A DNA stretch of 64,000 nt from Candidula unifasciata (GCA_905116865.2 CAJHNH020000504.1:438957-502956), one strand, 5' to 3'; positions 1-11,942 are shown, counted from the stretch's first letter. Notes: generated by a model not told the origin, from the sequence alone. Numbers and translations: made by a program.

Positions 1-1016
1 ACGTCCTATCTCTCTAAGGGCAATGACAATGTCTGCTTGATCCATGGGCCGGCCATCTTCAATTAATGCAGTGCCTGCCAGTCTATCAGCTCTCTCATTA
101 CCAATAACGCCTGTATGTCCTGGGACGAATCTGAAAGTAACTGCACACACAGGAGAATTTTGCAACGACTCAAGCCAGTCTGCGTAACCAGCCTGCACTG
201 ACCCACCGGATCATACTCAAAGAATCACTCAGCACACACACGCGGGAATAGTCCTATGATCCCAGCCACATAAAAGCCTGTGTCACCGCCATCACCTCCA
301 TCGTCATGCTTCTGGTGGTCATGGAGAAGGCACCGCTGGCTTCCTTAACTGTTCTGCCTGTAGAGCGAGCTGTAAATGCCCATGCACTCTTATGTCCTCG
401 TATAACGGACCCGCCTGTGAAGATCACCACATCTGTCTCATCTGACTTGTCACTGATAAGCGCGCATACCTCGGCACTGAGAGCAGCTGGATTCTGCTCC
501 CCACAACTCCCACAGAGCGTCACGACACAGGAGAATGTGAGATTGTGTGCTTTAGACTCTGGTATCCACTCCTCACCTGGATGGATGTCTGTAAGGCTGC
601 AAACCTGCATGATGTCATCCTCTGCCCTACCCAGCCATGATTTGCCCCTTTTAAGCCTATTGCCCCTTTTCTTGAAGAGCATGTGGTGCAAAGGGTGCTT
701 CAGATCTGAGCTTATTTTGAGGTATGCACGTGCCCTCCAGATCTTGATCCTGTAGTTCATGGTAGGGAAGTCAAGAAGGTACCTTATTGCTACACAAGAG
801 GTGTCTCCAGTGCACCCTATAATAATGCGCATTGCTTCATTTTGCACCTTCTCAAGTCTTTCAATCAAGTATGGCTGACAGTGAGGATGGCAAGAGCATA
901 TTCAATGTGAGAAACTACAAGTCCCCGGAACAGAAGCAGTCTCTGCTCAGTGTTAGCGGCAGCCAGGACACTCATTGCTGACAGGCCTATATGTGTAAGG
1001 CTCTGCAACAACTGAG
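1..1016 (-). mobile_element. Non-LTR retrotransposon copy A, 3' part (RT end and RNase H)
   Basis: On the minus strand, 868-254 is open and matches the C-terminal part of a LINE reverse transcriptase running into an RNase H domain. The RT end has RLEKVQNEAMRIIIGCTGDT, and the RNase H has MTMEVMAVTQAFMWL. The RNase H continues to base 1, past the window edge. The first catalytic motif is FTGGS where the related copies have YTDGS, so an essential aspartate is lost. Its sequence is clearly diverged from the other copies here, so it is a second subfamily. RNase H places it with I-like or related LINE clades. Confidence 0.8.
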
Positions 1017-1730
1017 TGATTTAAGTCTGGATTTACAGGAGTGAAAAATGATTTATATAAAGCAGCCAGGAAAATAAAGAATACTGTTTACATGTTTAAA
1101 GAACAAGTGTTTATTCTTTCCCTCTTTAGTTATAAACATGTATTCTTATCTTGATTCATAACAGTCCCCTTTCCACTGTCTCCGAACCAAATATTCTGGT
1201 TGTTTCTTCAGTAGCACAATTTTTTTTATATTTTTATAAATTACTTCTCTTAGAATTTTCTCTAGGGTCAAGTTGATAAAAACCATGGACAAAGCATCCT
1301 TTCAACTAAGTATATACTATTTGACTATATTTATGCTCAGTCATATGTTTTGTGATTTTCATTTTGAACTGTTTGCCAAAGAAGTGGTCCAAAAACATAA
1401 CTATTTTGTTGCAGCATCTCTTTCATGGGACTGCTTTAATATTTTTGAGACAGTTTAATAAATGTAAGCCGAATGGTCACCAAAACTTAGCTCTGAGCAC
1501 ATACTTTAAATATGAAAGAATGCTGTAGGCAATTATGTCCATGAATAGACACTGTGCTGCTAAAGAAATAGCAAATGACATCCAGTCATCATTACATCAA
1601 CTTATCAATATTACATTTTAATCAACAACAATGTAAGATTTAGAGAAAACACTGAATATGGGTGTCTCTCTTAGCTGAGTTTTAAAATAAAACATTTAAC
1701 ATCAATGATTAAGTCAAATAAATCCTTACA
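1017..1730. other. AT-rich sequence with no recognised feature
   Basis: I see no gene, exon or repeat here. A 61-codon open frame at 1273-1458 has no recognisable domain. Confidence 0.5.
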
Positions 1731-1916
1731 GTTCCATGCTGAGGTGTGGATGTAAACAAACACATTATTTAAGTCTTTCTGTCTCAAGGAATACAGTATA
1801 TGTTCTTAAATAACTATGCTAGAGTTCCATGCTGAGGTGTGGATGTAAACAAACACATTATTTAAGTCTTTCTGTCTCAAGGAATACAGTATATGTTCTT
1901 AAATAACTATGCTAGA
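1731..1916. repeat. 93-bp exact tandem duplication
   Basis: The unit at 1731-1823 starts GTTCCATGCTGAGGTG and is repeated base for base at 1824-1916. The first bases of a third copy (GTTCCA) follow. No mismatch is visible, so the duplication is recent or is an assembly artefact. Confidence 0.95.
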
Positions 1917-2185
1917 GTTCCAATTAGCACATGCAGATTTTCAATTGGTCGGAGGCGTCAGTCTTTGTTTTCCCTCCGATGAAGCAGTTGATGGCAACAC
2001 TGATGGACATTTCTACAACAGCTTGAGCTGCCCGCGAACTATCAACCAACAGACACCGGCATTCTCTGTCCCCACCTAGGTGGTGACATTGTCAAGGGTG
2101 TATTCAGTAAACAGATATGCCATACACTATAGAGGGGATGTACAAGCACATCTCCTAATGGTTGTCAGATTATTTAGCTACGACT

Positions 2186-2198
2186 TCCAGAATAAGTC
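2186..2198. repeat. Left target-site duplication of LINE copy B
   Basis: TCCAGAATAAGTC is repeated exactly at 4409-4421. The two flank the LINE, and removing the insert restores the frame of the fucolectin-like sequence. Confidence 0.9.
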
Positions 2199-4408
2199 AA
2201 AGGAGGGAGTGAAGCATGTGGTGCTTGACTTGAGCCAGTGGAACCACAGTGGACGAGAGGTTCAAGGTGGAAATTTGTGGCCTAAGTTGGAACCTCATAA
2301 ATATATTTGCCAAGGTAGACTGTTTTGTCAGAAGTGAAAAATGGAGCTGGCTCAAGAAATTGGAGGAGTTACCAGGTGATAGGTTACTCATATGTGGGGA
2401 TTTCAACGCGAGGAACAGAGAATGGGACAGCAGTGGAGAAAACCGACAGGGAATTGCCCTTGCAGAGGCCATGGTTGACTCTGATCTGGTTTGCATCAAT
2501 GATGGGAGGCCGACTAGAATGGCAATGACCTTCCAGTATAAGTGGACCAACAACCTACTTGGACGCCTCAGATGGGGAGCATGCAAAAGAACTGCTAGAA
2601 CTAATTTTCGACAGCCCCCATGGTGGACTCCAGAAGTAGAACAGGCGTGGAAGGCAAAGAGAGCCGCAGTGAAGCAGCTAAAGAAAGTATGACAGACACC
2701 TTCAAGCTCACGAGAGGAAGTGGAGATGGCGGAGAATGTGAAAAAAGATAAGGTGGAGGTTTTCAAGCGCTGTCCTGCAGAGGAAAAAAGAGCAAAGTGG
2801 GAAACTTTTATGAATGATATGGGAGCCGATAAAACATTAGGGAAATTCTGGAAACTGCAAAGGCAGCTGCAAAGAAAAGATCGGCCTATGACAGTCAGAA
2901 CAATTTGTAGAGACGATGGTGTGCGTGTGACAACAGACAAAGAGAAAGGGGAGACTTTTCTCATAGGTTTATAGCTCAGACAGATCATAATGATGTAGAC
3001 ATCAGGGATGCAGTTAGAAAGGAGCTAGCTGGCACCTTGAAGAATATGCATTAGATAGATGGTAGAGAAGTCAACAGAGAGAGCAAACTGAAGTATCTAG
3101 GAATTACATTTGACAGGAGTCTGTCATTTAAGGACCATGTGGAGAGTGTTGTGACGAGATGCCAAAAAGGACTTAGTGCACTTAAGACTATGGCTGCAAT
3201 TGACATAGAGCAGAGAATGCTTTTCACACTATATCAGCACCTGATCCTGTCAGTGGTGGATTATGGCCTGGGACTGCTGACCGTCTCAAAAAGTCAGATG
3301 GACAAACTAGAGCGCATACAGAATGTGGCTATGAGGGTCATTCTTAGTTGTACCAGAGACACCCCAGTGGTGTGTATGCGATACATCCTTGGCTTGCCGA
3401 CGGTTGCAGGTAGGCACAAGGTGCTGCAGGCGAAGTCATATCTCAGGGTAGCTGCAGACACAGACCACCCTCTGCATGAAGCTCTGGGTGCAGTTAAGGG
3501 TCAGCGGCTAATAAGAGGGAGGTCATGGATGGCTCAGGCAGAAGACACAATCAAACAGGTTTGCATCCTTGAGAACATTAGGCGAGGAGAAGAGTGGGTC
3601 AAAGTGCCACCTGAGCAGTCAGACCTGTGTAGAGTCATAATTACGCTGAGCCGGGAATGCAGACTGGTCAGCAGGTGCCACAGAGGTGGAAATTCAGCAA
3701 TTAATTCAAGATATTGCTCGCTCGGAGGATTTGATCATTTACACAGACGGTTCAGTGTCAAGAGGCAAAATAAGTGCTTGGGGCTTCTTGGCAAAAGTTA
3801 ATGGTCGATGTTTGGTGCAGGAGAGCCTGGCATATGATACCACAACATCCAGCTTAAGAATGGAGGTGGAGGTTGAGGCGGTCACTGCAGCTTTCCGCTG
3901 GCTAGAGAACACGACACACACACACATCGTGATTGTAACTGATTCAGAAAGCATGCTGAGGAAGATCAGAACAGGTATGCTTCGTGCAGAGTGACATGCT
4001 TCGCTGCAGAGGACACGAGTGAGGAGTATTGTCTGGATTTTTTCACCGGGTCATGCCGGTGTGTTGGAAAATGAACAGGCGGACAGACTTGTTAGCTCTG
4101 CACAACTTGGTGGAATACTGATACATGATAGGGCAGATGTGGTTAATGCCTTGTGGGAAAGTGTGTACAATTCGGAGGAGTAGATGGATCACCATAGTCT
4201 GGTGAGATTGATGCAGTTGGGGGTGACGAGAGGTTCTGGCAGAGCTCGAGGCTCAGAGGAAAGGCAAGACGGACGTTTAATCAGAAAGCTACTGGCACCA
4301 TTAGTATCGGAACTCTTCGCTGGCTGCTGAAGATGGGGACGGAGCGCTTATGGAAATGCCCCGAGTGCTGTGATGTCGGTTCTTGAATCAAATCAAATCA
4401 AATAAAAA
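2199..4408 (+). mobile_element. Non-LTR retrotransposon copy B, internally deleted
   Basis: Endonuclease-type sequence at 2330-2530 contains LLICGDFNARNREW, the GDFN core of APE-like LINE endonucleases. It jumps to the pre-RT linker at 2535-2975 (WWTPEVEQAWKAKRAAVKQL). The RT core is then missing: near 3055 the sequence passes straight to the RT end (LKYLGITFDRSLSFKDHVE, 3090-3145). An RNase H follows at 3735-4385, with IIYTDGS, RMEV and VTDSESM, broken by stops near 3990. It ends in (AATCA)n at 4385-4403. A 13-bp target duplication flanks it. The two internal deletions remove most of the endonuclease end and the catalytic RT, so it is not autonomous. Confidence 0.88.
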
Positions 4409-4421
4409 TCCAGAATAAGTC
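4409..4421. repeat. Right target-site duplication of LINE copy B
   Basis: This matches 2186-2198 exactly over 13 bp (TCCAGAATAAGTC) and directly follows the (AATCA)n tail. Confidence 0.9.
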
Positions 4422-5194
4422 GAAGTCTGCTTTCAATAACATCGATATGGGAACGAAATCTACACGTTCCACTAAATGCCTTAACCTTTCAGGGCAGTTT
4501 ACTGGGTATCTTTTTGCAATGGTCGGTGTTACAGACGTGAGTATCATTGTTCCTATGATGAGGATTGTTTTCTGGCCTCTTGTGGATATCCTTTGGGATG
4601 CATACCTGGCTTTGAGGGTCCCGGATATTTCAGTAAATGTTTTCCTGGAAGCTTTGGGGACTATTGCAGCTCAACCTGCAGCAGGCACTGTCAGTCATCT
4701 GGACTCACATTCCTGGAACCTTTTCATCGAGGTGTAAGCGTGTCTACACTGGGGCCAGATGTGACACCAAATGTGCTGCTGGGGCGTTTGGTGACAATTG
4801 CTTTTTAAAAATTTTTTTTAAAGGATCCAGAAACCATCAGTTGTAAACCCTTTGGCTCGGTACTATGGATATCGCAACTCTTTGGCCTTGATTCCATTAT
4901 AGGTACCATTAATCTGGAAGAAATGTGGCTTTTCTGCCTACCCCTGGAAGTGAACCCGGACCACAAGGAGTTTGTCACCCGGCCGCAACGAAAGTCAGGT
5001 TTAACCAACTACGCTAGAGAGCCGGGCTAACTGGTGAGAATTGCACTTCGTTGTGCAGTTCGAGTTGTGCGAAATTCAGCAATGCAAGCAAATCCTACGA
5101 CTGGTTCCTGTAGCAATCGATGTAAGAGTGGTTTTCATGAGGACATCTGCGAAAACACATGTGGTGTTGGCAAGTTCAGTATTCACTGGAATAC

Positions 5195-5820
5195 ATAAGG
5201 ATCAGAGAGGTCAGGGGCCGTAGACTTCCGATCTTACACGCAGTGGAGCGCACCAGCTGTTCTGCATTGAGAACCTGGTTTGGCCCTGTGAGTACTTGCG
5301 CCTATGGGATGTAGGCACACTGGGGTCGTATGTTTCTTGTTCAGGAAAACCCTTTTGGTCAAGACTGTTGTGCGTGACCGAAGAGGCACAAAACACAACG
5401 GATCTAGAGGAGACAACCTCGATTAAAAAAAAAAACCAAGCCTAAAGTGGATCTACGTGCTGAGAGGCTGAATGGCTACAGGATAGGCAGTCGTGAACGT
5501 GGACGTCTGGTCAGCGGGAGGGGCGGCGCCAGGCGAGTGGACTCCATAAGGACATCCATTGCCTCTTCCCTAGCAGGCAGACTCTACTAGGGTGACCTGT
5601 TACTTTCTGCTCAATAACAACTTCAGCCTATGGAATTTTCATTTTCATTTAATAAGAATTGTCGCCGAAGCTAAGGGGCACGTGATCTGAGCTTGACGTC
5701 ATCTTCAGCAAGCCGTGAAGAGAGAGCGAAATGGAGAAAATGAGGAAATGGTGAGAGAAGACAGCAGAGAAACAGAAGGGCAGGAGTCAGGAGATTTAGG
5801 AGAAAATCGGAACGGCTAGG
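5195..5820. other. GC-richer unassigned stretch before LINE copy C
   Basis: This stretch differs in base composition from the AT-rich introns. It could be the 5' region of the adjacent LINE copy C, but I recognise no domain in it. It contains a poly-A run near 5427. Confidence 0.3.
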
Positions 5821-8560
5821 GTTCAATCATGTAAGAGTCAAGGTTTCAAGAGCTCGTAGGCCTTTTAAGTATAAGCGGACAAACACCCTTCTTGGACGTC
5901 TCCGACAGATGGCATGTAAGAGAACCGGCAGATCTACATTTGTGCAGCCTTCATGGTGGACATCAGAGGTTAAACAGGCATGGAAGTTAAAGAGAGCTGC
6001 AGTTAAGCGTTTAAAGAAAGTGCTACAGACAGCCCTATGCTCACAGGAAGAATTGGAGTGTGCAGAAAGGGATAAGAAAGATAGGATATAGTTTTTCAAG
6101 CACTGTGCGGCAGAGGCTCAAAAAAGTAAAATGGGAGCATTTCATTGGTGAGATAGGGGTTGACAAGACACTGGGAAAGTTTTGGAGGTTGCATAGGCAA
6201 ATGCCCAAGAAAGATCGGCCCAAGGTAGTGGGAACAATTCATAGAGATGACGGTATGCTCTTAACCACAGACAAAAGGAATGGGGAGGCTTTCCTGGAGA
6301 GGCTTATTTCACAGACAGACCACAATGATGGAGATAACAGAGATAAAGTTAGAGTAGATCTGGCAGCCATCTTAAAGAACAAACATTATGAAGACATCAT
6401 ACAGGTGCAAGGTGTGAAACATGTTTTGAAAAAGGCGAAAGACACTGCACCTGGGCCTGGTGGGGTTAAATATTCCCACATGAAAGACATGAGCTATGCA
6501 CACCTGGTGGAGATAACTGTTTTAATCAAAGCATTAGGACAGTTTCAGTCCTAAAAGAGTGGAAGCACAGCTACCTGATTCCATCTCCTAAGCCTGGCAA
6601 GGATCATTCAACACTCAGTGGAATTTTTGGAGCAGAGAAATCTCCTTCCATGAGGTTTAGGAAGTTACAGGCCAGGGAAGGATACAAGGTCAAATGCAGA
6701 CACTTTTGCCTCTGACACCTTCGAAGGTTTCCAGAACAGACAGGAAACAGTTGCAGCGGCACTTGATTTAGAAGATGCTTACAACAGAGTCAGATATATT
6801 ATTTTGATGAAGCCACTTTTAGAGAAGGGAGTCTGTCCTTGGTTTGTGAATTGGAGAGCATCTGTTGTGTATACTCGTGGGTAGCTCTCCCCCTGGGTTT
6901 ATGGACCTCTGAACCATGTATTATTTATAGCTCCAGGACTACCACAGGGATCTGCAATTTCACCTGTACTTTCCAATGATTTTTACAAGCAAGACTGCAG
7001 ATCTATAAACACCCGGAGTCAGCAGAATATTTACATTTGCAGATGATGTATATAGGAAGGGAAGTGGTCGTTATCAATTAGCTCAAGAATTACAGGCGAC
7101 ATTAGATAAGGTGACCGACTGGTGTACAAAGGTGAGTGCTTTAATTAACCTAGAAAAGGCAACCGCTCTGTGGTGTTCTTTGGACAACAGGATTGTTAGA
7201 GCTGATGTTCCAAGCCTTAAAAAAAATGGCAGGGACATCAAAAGAGACAGCAGACTGCAATTCTGAGGGAATCACCTTTGACAGAAGTTTGTCTTTCAAG
7301 GATCACATAGAGGAAGTGGTGACAAGGGCTCAAAAAGGTCTTAATGCACTAAAGATTATGGCAGCAATGGACATGGAGCAGAGAATGCTGTTCACACTTT
7401 ACCAGCACTTAATCATCTCAGTAATTAATTATGGATTGGGGTTACTCACTGTCTCAAAGAGTCAGCTAGAGAAACTGAAGCACATACAAAATGAAGCTAT
7501 GGGGATGATCCTGGGATGTACAAGAGACACCCCAATTGTGTGCATGCGATACATCCTTGCATTGCCGACTATTGCAGATAGACTAAAGGTGCTGCAGGCT
7601 AAGTCATACCTCAGAGTAGCTGAACACAAAGAACACCCACTTTTTGAAGCTTTGGCTGCAGGTAAGGGTCAGAGGCTGAAAAGGGGAAAATTATGGATGG
7701 CTCAAGCAGAAGACACAATAAGACAAGTATGCATGCTGCAGAACATTGTGCAAGGAGAGGAGTGGGTCAGAGTATCAGAGGACAAGTCTGACCAGTGTAG
7801 GATTATGATCACATTGGGTTGAGAGTGCAGAGAGTGGCCAACAAGTGCTATGGAGGATGAAGTCCAACAGTTGATTCATGACAAATCACGCCCATGTGAT
7901 TTGATTATCTATATAGATGGTTCGGTGGTGAGAGAAAAGAGAAGTGCCTAGGGGTTCGTAGTGAAAGCCAATGGAAAATCTTTGGTGCAAGACAGCCTAG
8001 CATACGACACCACAACGTCTAGCATGAGAATGGAGGTGGAGGCGGTAACTGCAGCTCTCAGGTGGCTAGAGAACAAAGTGCATACACACGTCGTAATTGT
8101 AACAGACTCTGAAAGTATGCCTAGAAAAGCGAAGACAGGGATGCTTCGAGCAGAGTGGCAAGCTTCACTGGAAAGATCACGAGTAGTTAGCATACTTCTG
8201 ATCTTTTTCCCTGGTCATGCCGACGTTGTGGGTAATGAACAGGCAGACCGACTGGCTGGATCTGCACCACTGGGTGGTGAACTGATGCATGACAGGGCAG
8301 ATGTTGTCAAGGCCCTTTGGGAACAAGTGACGGAGTCAGTAGAGAAACAAGATTATTATGGCCTGGAGAGAATGAGGCACCTGAGTGTAACCAGAGGGTT
8401 TGGCCGACTTGCTAAACTCAGAGGAAAGGCGAGACGGACCTATAACCAGATTGTGACCGGTACCATCAGTATTGGAACTCTGCGCTGGTTGCTGAAGATG
8501 AGGATGGAGCACACTTGGGAATGCCCCGAGCGCTGTGATGTCAATTCTTGACAATTCTTA
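5821..8560 (+). mobile_element. Non-LTR retrotransposon copy C, longest RT to RNase H copy
   Basis: The pre-RT linker (5880-6090, WWTSEVKQAWKLKRAAVKRL) is followed by RT fingers (6380-6480, KDTAPGPGGVKYSHMKDM) and motif A (near 6755, LDLEDAYNRVRY). The catalytic box FADD is intact at 7036-7047. The RT end is open at 7193-7822. The RNase H at 7895-8551 has IDGS, RMEVEAV, VTDSESM and NEQADRLAG, so its acidic residues are present, with one stop where related copies have Trp (near 7950). Several stops and frameshifts break the RT. The last residues ECPERCDVNS mark the family's C-terminus, seen again in most other copies. The best available template for the family in this window. Confidence 0.88.
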
Positions 8561-8770
8561 ACTAATTAACTAACTTTTATGTATAATATGTGCATGTTGC
8601 ACAGCAGCTGTATTAGTATGGTCTGTTATAATGTGTTACACCCCTGAAATTAAAAACATTTCATTACCACCCATTGGTCCCCTGATGCAAAACACCCTGG
8701 TTCCGAAGGAGTTAAACTTATATAGTTTAAATGTTTATATGTACTGCTTTACTGTTCAAAACATTCTTAC
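8561..8770. other. Intronic sequence 3' of the EGF exon
   Basis: Downstream intron of the LRP-like gene; nothing recognisable apart from the splice donor at 8769-8770 (minus strand). Confidence 0.5.
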
Positions 8771-9025
8771 CATCATTAGCTTTACAGTAGTGGTGATTTG
8801 TCAAGCTATAACCAGCAAAACATTCACATTTGTAAGAGCCCTCTGTGTTGGTGCATATTTGTGAACACAGCCCTAGGTTTGCACATTCATCAATATCTTT
8901 ACATTTTGTGCTGGAACCAGAAACCAAGCTGAAACCAGGGTAACATTCACAATGTCGCCCTAATGTCATATTTGCGTTCGGAATGCATTTTTGATCACAT
9001 CCACCATTATTCTTCTCACAAGTAA
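8771..9025 (-). CDS. LRP-like exon, EGF plus calcium-binding EGF
   Basis: This 255-bp exon encodes two EGF-type repeats. The first has CEKNNGGC and CECYPGF, the signature of the EGF that follows an LDLa cluster. The second starts DIDECANLGLC and has the hydroxylation-type core CTNTEGSYKCEC, so it should bind calcium. The acceptor is GTTTCAG and the donor is GTAAGAATGT. The next host exon, expected to start a YWTD propeller, is not visible between here and base 1. Confidence 0.93.
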
Positions 9026-9856
9026 CTGAAACACATTCAAATGTTGATTTTAATTTAAATGAAATTTTATGATCACATATCTGATAAAATTGTCTAGCTT
9101 ACCTTAATGTCTCTTGTAGCTAAATGATTTCTCTATAGGCTAGAGTTGAATTTACAGACACATTTTTAACAAGAAGTTAAATTGGCCCCAAGAATCTCCA
9201 AACTCTCAAAAAAAGACAGGTGGATAAAGAAAGCAATTTTTTAGACTGGTCTTCAGAAGTCGTAAAAACTGAAGGTATCAATTAGCTGTTGATATTTATA
9301 TTTAAAAAAAAAAAGTTATCAATCCACCAAACATGTTTCTTTAAAAAAAAGAACATTCCTTAAAATATTGAACATTTTGATTTTAAAATTTCAATTAAAA
9401 AAAATATTTAAAAAAACTTACTTGATACACACACAACTTTTCAATTGCACATTCAATAATAATTAGTAAGTATTTACATACTAAAAGATTCAGTGACCCC
9501 CCCCCCCCCCCCCACCCCCGGTCATCATTTTTGGACCACATTATAAGAGAAAATTTGGATCACACAAAAAAAAAAGTAAGTGTCAGTTTGAAAGTAAAAT
9601 ATATAAAAATGTGAAAAGAAAAAAAAACAGGCACTGAATACTGTAGTTTGCTCCTCCCCCAGTGGCAGTCAGCATTTTTTTAAACCAAATTTGGATCACA
9701 AATGGATAGGGTGAGAATATAGGAGAATATTTTGTCAATATTTTGTCACTGCACAGAATAGTATAAGCTCATGAACTGATATAGGCTGTTGGAGATTATA
9801 GAATATGTAGAAGCATGATCAAAGATGGAGGGGGAGAGCAGGAGTAAGCTGAGTTT
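9026..9856. other. Intron with poly-C and poly-A tracts
   Basis: AT-rich intron between LDLa repeat 8 and the EGF exon. A run of about 15 C, then A, then CCCCC lies at 9498-9519. No coding feature is seen. Confidence 0.6.
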
Positions 9857-9950
9857 AGAAATGACATCACAGCACTCTAGACATTCCCAAAAACATGATG
9901 TCCCATGTTCAACAACCAGCAGAGTCACATTTCCAAAGGTACCAATAACA
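9857..9950 (-). mobile_element. RNase H LINE 3' end fragment
   Basis: On the minus strand this gives CFWECLECCDVIS, matching the conserved family terminus (WECPECCDVNS). Only about 90 bp of the 3' end remain, as expected of a very short 5' truncation. Confidence 0.7.
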
Positions 9951-10566
9951 GATTGATTACTTCAGTCAAAACATTTTCACAAGTTATTAGTACCAGATGC
10001 TTCATTTCTGATTGATTTTGACATGCTAATTTCAAATAACAAAATGCAATTCATCAGCTTGTAATTCTCTGGGGTGAACAGTTAATCCTTCTACTTTAGC
10101 ATTACACAAATGATGATTAAATATTCAATTAAATAATTTTTCAACATAAAATAATAAAAAACATGAAAACATTATTTAAAGTTCACATATAATGTTTTAT
10201 AAAAGTATATTTGAATATATTTAATCATTATTCAGTCACTTTTCAAGCTCTCTTTGCTTGCTTCTTGTAGTCAGTTGATGAGGTGTCTCTTGTCACAGTC
10301 CAATAGTAATCAGCAAGCATCAAAGGGCATCAACTACCTTGATACCTTGTCTCCATGGCAGCAATGTCCTGATAAAATAATGTGCTATGCTCATCTCTGA
10401 CAGTTCCACAGTTTGATGTAAAGAACTCCAGAAAATAAATTTTCAAAGGCATGTTGCAGCAAAAACTTCAGAAGGAGATTTTCTACAATTTTATTGTAAT
10501 TGGATTATGATAAGTTGTTTGCAAGGAAATTGTCCACCAATGACTTAAATACTTGCCATGCTGATT
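9951..10566. other. AT-rich intron, no recognised feature
   Basis: I see no exon, repeat or element here. Confidence 0.5.
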
Positions 10567-10589
10567 TTTCCTTGCCATTAATATTACTG

Positions 10590-10808
10590 CTTTTCGTCCT
10601 TCTTAGGACGTTATTTTTTGTTATCTCCCCACTCTGGCTTTTGCCAGGGGCCGCAATATAGGCAGGTCATCATTATGGCCAAATGTCTGAACGCGGTTTC
10701 TGGGACCTCTCCACGGTGATCCTCATCCGCATGGTGGCACTTTGTGTCATCGGGTGTTTATCGCTTGTGTGATGTCCTGGTGGGGTAAAAAATCCAATCC
10801 AATCCAAT
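10590..10808 (+). mobile_element. SINE-like repeat, copy 1 of a tandem pair
   Basis: About 220 bp with an internal hairpin (CTCTGGCTTTTGCCAGGGG near 10632) and a tail of (AATCC)n at 10790-10808. A second copy follows after about 13 bp. CCTTGCCA lies just before and just after this copy, consistent with a short target-site duplication. No clear Pol III boxes were found, so the class is inferred from size, the 3' simple tail and repetition. Confidence 0.6.
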
Positions 10809-10821
10809 CCTTGCCATATGA

Positions 10822-11046
10822 TGTTGTGTCGTCCGCATGTGGGATGTAATTTTTAGTTACTTTGAAGTCCCACCCTGGCTTTTGCCAGGGGCCCTAAAAA
10901 TAGCTGGGCCTTTAAAGTGGCCTAACGGCTGAATGGGGTTTCCGGGACCTCTCCACGGGTGATCTTCATCCTCGTGGTGGCACTTTGTGTCACCGGGTGT
11001 TTATCGCTTGTCTGATGTCTTGGTGGGGTAAAATTTACCTACCTTA
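10822..11046 (+). mobile_element. SINE-like repeat, copy 2 of a tandem pair
   Basis: This aligns along its length with the copy at 10590. It has the perfect stem CCCTGGC-TTTT-GCCAGGG near 10873, the shared block GGGACCTCTCCACGG, and GTGGTGGCACTTTGTGTCA-type sequence. Its tail differs, being TTTACCTACCTTACC. TTTCCTTGTCA after it resembles TTTCCTTGCCA before copy 1, with one mismatch. Confidence 0.6.
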
Positions 11047-11060
11047 CCTTTTCCTTGTCA

Positions 11061-11940
11061 AGCAACATGCAAAGAAACTCGTCTCAAAAAAAAAAGTTTC
11101 TAAATCTGTGAACCAAACAAATAAATACCCCCCTCTCTTGATTTAGCTTTACTCAGTCTTGGAAATGTTCTCAGGAAATATCTGAAAGTCTCATTTGTTT
11201 TCTCCACTGCCCTGACAACTTTTTTTCATGAAAAGCTTAATGTGCAAGAGAGGCAACAAAATCTTGCTAGTGTCAACAAGTGTTGGGTTCTCAGTGCTCT
11301 TGCTTCCTATCAGGCTGCAAAGACTGCCTGACTGGCCAAAGTATTCTGTTTTCTGGATATTCCAGAATCCATTTTTCTGTTATATATAAAAGTCACTTCA
11401 CTTTACAAATAACAGAAATTATTAGAACTTTTCACATGTTTTACACATTTCTGACAATACTACTTTTGATAAGGATCAATGCACTAAATTTTAACAGATA
11501 TATTTCTACATAAAGGTGATATAATCATAGGTAGGATTACATCTTCTTCAGTATTAGATTTGTACTTCCTTCCAATGCAACCTAATCTTTCGTATATCCA
11601 CATCACTAGGGTTCATGACTTTCTAATTTTCTCTTCATTATCCTAACCTTTCCAGGTGCAAATTCTAAAGATTATCCTAGGTGAAAGGAGGTAAGTCAGT
11701 GTTCCAGACTCTTTATGACTTTCTCTGTGATGTAACATATTTTTTAAGTAGAAGAACCTCTTCTTTTTTAAGCTGGCTGAGTTACTTTCCTTTCTGCTTG
11801 TCTTTTTTCCTCTCTTCCATATTACCTCCTCATTTTACATCCTTTATTACAGATGACATCCTCTAAAGGCATCAGTGAAAAAGCATCAAGTTTTGCTTCC
11901 AGGATCATTGTAAACAAACTGAATGTCCAAACAAAAGCAT
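11061..11940. other. AT-rich intron, no recognised feature
   Basis: No gene or repeat is recognised. Short open frames at 11280 and 11681 have no domain. Confidence 0.5.
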
Positions 11941-11942
11941 GT

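Larger units (their letters stand above)
1940..5190 (+). pseudogene. Fucolectin/multiple EGF-like gene remnant, split by a LINE
   Basis: Before the insertion, 1955-2185 reads EAVDGNTDGHFYNSLSC, a TAG stop, then RVYSVNRYAIHYRGD. This is the pattern of an F5/8-type fucolectin (FTP) domain. After the LINE, the same frame resumes at 4422. Cysteine-rich EGF units of the MEGF10/scavenger type follow at 4517-4800 (CFPGSFGDYCSSTCSRHC, then CDTKCAAGAFGDNC after a frameshift near 4732) and at 5038-5190 (CSNRCKSGFHEDICENTC). In gastropods such proteins are secreted or membrane lectin-EGF proteins. The stop, the frameshifts and the inserted LINE argue for a pseudogene. It lies on the strand opposite the LRP-like gene. 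It could instead be poorly resolved exons of a decaying gene; whether introns are present is unclear. Confidence 0.72.

Noticed and set aside
4385..4403. The AATCA run as an independent microsatellite
   Set aside because: It ends exactly at the target-site duplication and recurs at the end of copy I, so it is the LINE tail.
8631..8864. A plus-strand frame across the EGF exon
   Set aside because: It lies opposite the well-supported EGF exon and has no domain.
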